Shown here: positions 5,618 through 5,703 of the stretch, piece after piece
Layout: the number at the start of each line of letters is the position of its first letter
How positions within the stretch are numbered: position 1 is the first letter of the stretch
Assembly (NCBI GenBank): GCA_003504035.1
Contig: DOBW01000097.1
Location: forward strand, 1 to 5,703
Direction of reading: 5' to 3'
DNA: 5,703 nucleotides
From: Rhodospirillaceae bacterium
GTDB taxonomy: Bacteria > Pseudomonadota > Alphaproteobacteria > UBA9219
Position numbers and translations under genes: made by a program
Notes under the pieces: model-generated
Database searches by the model: none
The model's input: only the letters and a program-made list of their open reading frames with translations
What the model was told of the DNA's origin: nothing

Positions 5618-5703
5618 ATGGCTGCAAATCACCTTTTGACATCGCCTTTTGTGCGACTGCTTTGCGTTTCACGCACAAGCGACTACACTGATTATTTGCG
5701 CAC
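5618..5703 (+). CDS. Possible start of a further gene, truncated by the window end
   Basis: An ATG at 5618, 29 bp after the TPR gene's stop and on the same strand, opens a frame that stays open for 28 codons to the window end (MAANHLLTSPFVRLLCVS and on). I recognise no family. No clear Shine-Dalgarno precedes it. The minus strand also has an open frame here, entering from the right and ending at 5565, with 45 codons and a believable composition, so the strand is not settled. The same-strand spacing favours this call slightly. Confidence 0.35.
   Translation, partial: MAANHLLTSPFVRLLCVSRTSDYTDYLR

Noticed and set aside
5565..5703. Leftward gene end on the minus strand, entering from the right edge and stopping at 5565
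   Set aside because: It overlaps the end of the TPR gene by 24 bp and matches no family I know. The plus-strand ATG at 5618 fits the local gene direction slightly better, but this is not settled.
942..5703. Shared 13-base word GCGCAAATAATCA near 948-960 and, inverted, at the window end
   Set aside because: Both copies encode an Asp-Tyr-Leu-Arg stretch with the same codons (the second only if the 5618 frame is real); a single short match like this is explained by chance and there is no flanking similarity.

Overview
The window reads as ordinary chromosomal DNA of a moderately AT-rich bacterium, most likely an alphaproteobacterium. The clues are the alphaproteobacterial-looking linker motif ARRKRNVRR in the Uup-type ABC-F protein and a bacteriohemerythrin-type sequence close to those of Rhodospirillales-like bacteria. 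This taxonomic call is an inference from remembered protein signatures, not from a search. I see no phage, IS element, CRISPR array, tRNA or rRNA.

Left part (1-2473). The 3' end of a 5-formyltetrahydrofolate cyclo-ligase gene runs rightward and ends at 187. It converges on, and overlaps by 29 bp, a leftward two-gene unit. That unit is a complete 619-aa Uup-type ABC-F ATPase (GTG start at 2473) followed 47 bp later by a 135-aa protein. The small protein looks like a shortened, degenerate relative of PduO-type cobalamin adenosyltransferases.

Middle part (2474-3742). A 147-bp divergent intergenic region holds a perfect 8-3-8 palindrome, TTGATTAA-ACA-TTAATCAA, with a third copy of the half-site 21 bp away. 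A plausible leftward promoter for the ABC-F gene lies across it. Rightward from there is a 373-aa soluble, helix-rich protein that I do not recognise.

Right part (3743-5703). After a 142-bp gap with a small hairpin and possible promoters comes a 76-aa hemerythrin-like protein. It has the first and last parts of the fold but lacks the central helices and most iron ligands. Then, 45 bp later, comes a 475-aa protein with at least five N-terminal TPRs and a C-terminal SGNH-hydrolase-like domain (GDSH, GEIDCR and DTHH motifs). A possible further gene begins at 5618 and runs off the end.

No single system ties these genes together. The two points most worth following are the TPR/SGNH fusion next to the internally deleted hemerythrin, and the three-half-site operator-like element between the ABC-F gene and the unrecognised gene.
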